Assembly: GCA_963734625.1 (NCBI GenBank) | Contig: CAVTHW010000003.1 | Coordinates: 310,001 to 374,000 of the forward strand | DNA: 64,000 nt | From: CAVTHW01 sp963734625 | GTDB lineage: Bacteria; Acidobacteriota; Terriglobia; Bryobacterales; Bryobacteraceae | Direction of reading: 5' to 3' | Part shown: positions 61,813 to 64,000 of the stretch, in pieces | How the letters are laid out: each line of letters opens with the position of its first letter | Numbering within the stretch: position 1 is the stretch's first letter | Program-made: the position numbers and the translations under genes | Notes under the pieces: generated by a model | Told to the model about the DNA's origin: nothing | The model's input: the letters and a program-made list of their open reading frames with translations, nothing else | Database searches by the model: none

Positions 61813-63120
61813 CTACTTGAACAGCATGGGCGCGTACTCGTTCAAATAGATGCGCCAGTTGGCCCAGGTATGGCCGCCGGAACTAAAGGTGAACTTGTGG
61901 TTGATGCCCACCTTCGTCAGCAGCGCGTCCAGATTCTTGCTGCCTTCCACGCAGATGTTGTCCGCCTGGCCACAGCCTATGTAGTAGTATTTCACGCCGG
62001 CCTTTTTCAGGGCCTGTAGCTTATCGGTGATGTCCTCGCGCGTTCCCATGCTGAGTACGCCGACATAGCTGAATACCTCCGGATGGGCATTCGAGGCCGT
62101 CAGCGTGTGACCGCCGCCCATCGAGAGACCTGTAATCGCGCGGCTATCCTTCTTCGCAATGACGCGATAGTTCTTCTCGATATACGGAATCACGTCCTTC
62201 ACGATACTCTCGGGGAACAGCCCGCCGCCGATCCCTCCGCGGCCCGCGCCCGGCGTCGCGGCGCGGCCCGCGCCCGGAGCCGTCGCGGCGGCCGGTGGAG
62301 CGCCTGCAGCGGCGCGTTGAGCGCCCGGCGCGCCTGGAGCCGCGCCGCGGCCTGGGAAGCCCGCCGCGCCGACTTCGCCCGGATTCCCGAAGATGCCCGT
62401 GTTGCCCTGTCCCGGCACGATTCCGTATCCCGGCGCCATCTTCTGGGTGGCGTTTCCGTTCGTCATCACCACCAGCATCGGCTTCGCTTTGCCGGCGGCG
62501 ATCAGGTTGTCCATGATCACGCTGGCGCGCCCCATGTTATTCCAGGCGTCTTCATCTCCGCCCGCGCCATGCAGAAGGTACAACACCGGGTATTTTTGAT
62601 TGCCCGTATTGTATCCCGCGGGAGTGTAGACGTACATCCGGCGCTGTAACTTCAGCGTCGGCGACTCGTACCAGACTATATTGATGTTGCCGTGCGGCAC
62701 GTCTTTGATGGCGTAGTTCTCGGAAAGCGGTCCGGGGATGATAAAGAAGTTCATATACCGCGTTCCATCGCGCAGCAGGTTTGCGTTCGAAGGATCGAGC
62801 ACGCCGGCGCCGTCAACGGTGAACGTGTAATTCCACAACTCGGGCGTGAGCGGACCAACGGTAGTGGTCCAGACGCCTTGATCATCTTTGGTCATCGCGA
62901 GCCCACGACCCTGAGGCCAATCGCCATTCAGGGCCACGGTCGTGGCATTCGCGGCTCTCAGGCGGAAGGTGACCCTGTTGTCAGTCAAGATTTCCGCGGA
63001 ACGGAGGGCCGGACCGCGGCCGGCGCCGCGCCCCGGAACTGCCGGTGCCGCGGCCGGAGGCTGTTGCGCGAGGGCGGCGAGCGCGAACGGCAACAGCGAA
63101 ATTGCGAGTTTAATCTTCAT
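61813..63120 (-). CDS. Exported esterase (feruloyl/acetyl-xylan esterase type) with N-terminal beta-sandwich domain
   Basis: This 435-residue alpha/beta-hydrolase has its start at ATG 63120 (AGAGGA site). The signal peptide (MKIKLAISLLPFALAALAQQ) is followed by an E-set/CBM48-like domain (about 35-125, VALNGDWPQGRGLAM). The PF00756-type esterase core has YPVLYLLHGAGGDEDAW, the nucleophile Ser in TGLSMGGGHTL and a late His in SSGGHTWANW. A Gly/Ala/Pro-rich linker of about 55 residues splits the core. It probably removes ester groups from plant polysaccharide side chains, fitting the neighbouring rhamnosidase. It is a paralogue of the next gene. Confidence 0.88.
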   Translation of the reverse strand: MKIKLAISLLPFALAALAQQPPAAAPAVPGRGAGRGPALRSAEILTDNRVTFRLRAANATTVALNGDWPQGRGLAMTKDDQGVWTTTVGPLTPELWNYTFTVDGAGVLDPSNANLLRDGTRYMNFFIIPGPLSENYAIKDVPHGNINIVWYESPTLKLQRRMYVYTPAGYNTGNQKYPVLYLLHGAGGDEDAWNNMGRASVIMDNLIAAGKAKPMLVVMTNGNATQKMAPGYGIVPGQGNTGIFGNPGEVGAAGFPGRGAAPGAPGAQRAAAGAPPAAATAPGAGRAATPGAGRGGIGGGLFPESIVKDVIPYIEKNYRVIAKKDSRAITGLSMGGGHTLTASNAHPEVFSYVGVLSMGTREDITDKLQALKKAGVKYYYIGCGQADNICVEGSKNLDALLTKVGINHKFTFSSGGHTWANWRIYLNEYAPMLFK

Positions 63121-63252
63121 ATAGTCCTCTTTTCGACTCAAGTCTTCGTCAACGGCCGGATTCCGGCCTCAAGCTCCTGTGATCCCTTTCGTATCCTTAG
63201 GTCATCGATGTCGCGTGCCAACCGGCATCAAAGTCCTCTGGTGTTCATCTTT

Positions 63253-64000
63253 TCATCGAAACAGCAGAGGCGCAAGTTGGCTGATGTGCATCCTCCAGGT
63301 GATCCAGGCGTGGGCGCCGTGGGTTTCCAGCCAGCGCGTGTTGAAGCCGATCTTCTGGATCACTTCGAAATCCACCTTTGCGCCGTCACGGGCGAAATCG
63401 GTATCCCCGGCGCTCACCCAATATAGCTTGACCGCGCCAGCCGCCTTCAGTGCGCTGAGTTCCTTCAGTGCGGGCTCATCGAAGAACGGCCGTGAACTGA
63501 AAAGGCCGATGTATCCGAACATCTTGGGGTTGTTGTTGGTGGCTATCACCACGGGCCCCCCGCCCTGCGACAAGCCGACAATGGCGCGGGCCTCCGGCCT
63601 CGCGTCCGCGCGGTAGGTCTTCTCGACGAACGGAATCAGGTCTTTGACCAGACTCCCGCCAATGGCGGCGTGGTCCTGGCTCAGAGGCCAGTTCGGAGTG
63701 CTGCGTTGATTCCGGCCGGCCGGTTGCGGCCCGGCTGGAGCCGCCGTTTCCCTGCCCAGCGCGTAACCGGGAGCAGCCCATTGCCTCGGATTGATATTCT
63801 GCATCGCCACGATCATGGGCTTGGCCTTCCCCTGTGCGATCAGGCCATCCATGATTTGCGGAAGCCGGCCCAGGCTGGTCCAGGCATCCTCGTCGGCGCC
63901 ACCGCCCGGGTGCAGGTACAGAACAGGATAGCGGCTGGACCCGCTTTCGTAACCAGGGGGAGTGTAGATATACGCGCGGCGCGTCATCTTCAGCGAAGGC
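63253..64000 (-). CDS. Esterase of the same family, partial (5' end outside window)
   Basis: The frame is open through base 64000, so the N-terminal part is missing. The visible 249 residues match the core of the preceding esterase: RRAYIYTPPGYESGS, YPVLYLHPGGGADEDAW, nucleophile Ser in VGLSQGGGPVV, and the final His in ETHGAHAWITW. The Gly/Ala linker seen in the neighbour is short here. It is probably a tandem duplicate with a changed substrate pocket, upstream in the same minus-strand operon. Confidence 0.88.
   Translation of the reverse strand, partial: PSLKMTRRAYIYTPPGYESGSSRYPVLYLHPGGGADEDAWTSLGRLPQIMDGLIAQGKAKPMIVAMQNINPRQWAAPGYALGRETAAPAGPQPAGRNQRSTPNWPLSQDHAAIGGSLVKDLIPFVEKTYRADARPEARAIVGLSQGGGPVVIATNNNPKMFGYIGLFSSRPFFDEPALKELSALKAAGAVKLYWVSAGDTDFARDGAKVDFEVIQKIGFNTRWLETHGAHAWITWRMHISQLAPLLFR

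Overview
The window is GC-rich, densely coded and most likely comes from an Acidobacteriota genome of the Bryobacterales/Solibacter type. The best evidence is five secreted proteins with the von Willebrand A-like fold known as the VWFA-related acidobacterial domain. They are accompanied by an alpha-L-rhamnosidase, modular secreted esterases with Gly/Ala/Arg-rich linkers, and a Tat-exported Gfo/Idh oxidoreductase. No rRNA, complete tRNA, CRISPR array or prophage was seen.

Layout. 1-10 kb: an M16 peptidase pair, a cyclophilin lipoprotein, a LysR regulator, RfbD, a VWFA protein, an AlkA-like glycosylase, a DMT-type permease, an AlaX-type editing protein, an isolated nuoA and cysE. 10.3-18 kb: a minus-strand operon made of a tandemly duplicated two-gene VWFA module. 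18-23.2 kb: a sialidase-like protein, adenosine deaminase, glgB and a PilZ-J-domain fusion. 23.2-40.8 kb: two divergent operons, described below. 40.8-44 kb: a Gfo/Idh oxidoreductase, an MFS permease and a REP-associated transposase between inverted REP-like repeats. 44-54.7 kb: a minus-strand block with a DHOD-like protein, NifJ, AsnB, a MurF-like ligase, an FN3 lipoprotein and HslUV. 54.7-64 kb: an M28 peptidase, a non-coding stretch with tRNA-like repeats, and a carbohydrate-degradation cluster (GH78, MBL hydrolase, two esterases).

The most interesting system is the divergon at 23.2-40.8 kb. Leftward it encodes a LarA-type racemase, a multiheme cytochrome joined to a NarI-type membrane cytochrome b, a GlcD-type FAD oxidase with a GlcF-type partner, a GcvH-like lipoyl carrier, and an HdrD/DsrK-type double-CCG iron-sulfur protein. 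Rightward it encodes a Qrc-like quinone-reductase module (pentaheme cytochrome, molybdopterin-family-like subunit, 4Fe-4S subunit, NrfD), a membrane-anchored GcvH-like carrier, and a lipoate assembly cassette (LplA-LplB-DUF116-like fusion, geranylgeranyl-reductase-like LipT candidate, two radical SAM proteins of the LipS1/LipS2 kind). Both carriers keep the lipoyl lysine. My hypothesis is that protein-bound lipoamide acts as a dithiol/disulfide redox carrier between 2-hydroxyacid oxidation and the membrane. This would be analogous to the sHdr-LbpA sulfur-oxidation system but with different partners.

At least eleven genes, including nifJ, asnB and add, are broken by single-base shifts. This pattern looks more like uncorrected indel errors in a draft assembly than real gene decay, so those genes are described in their restored form.
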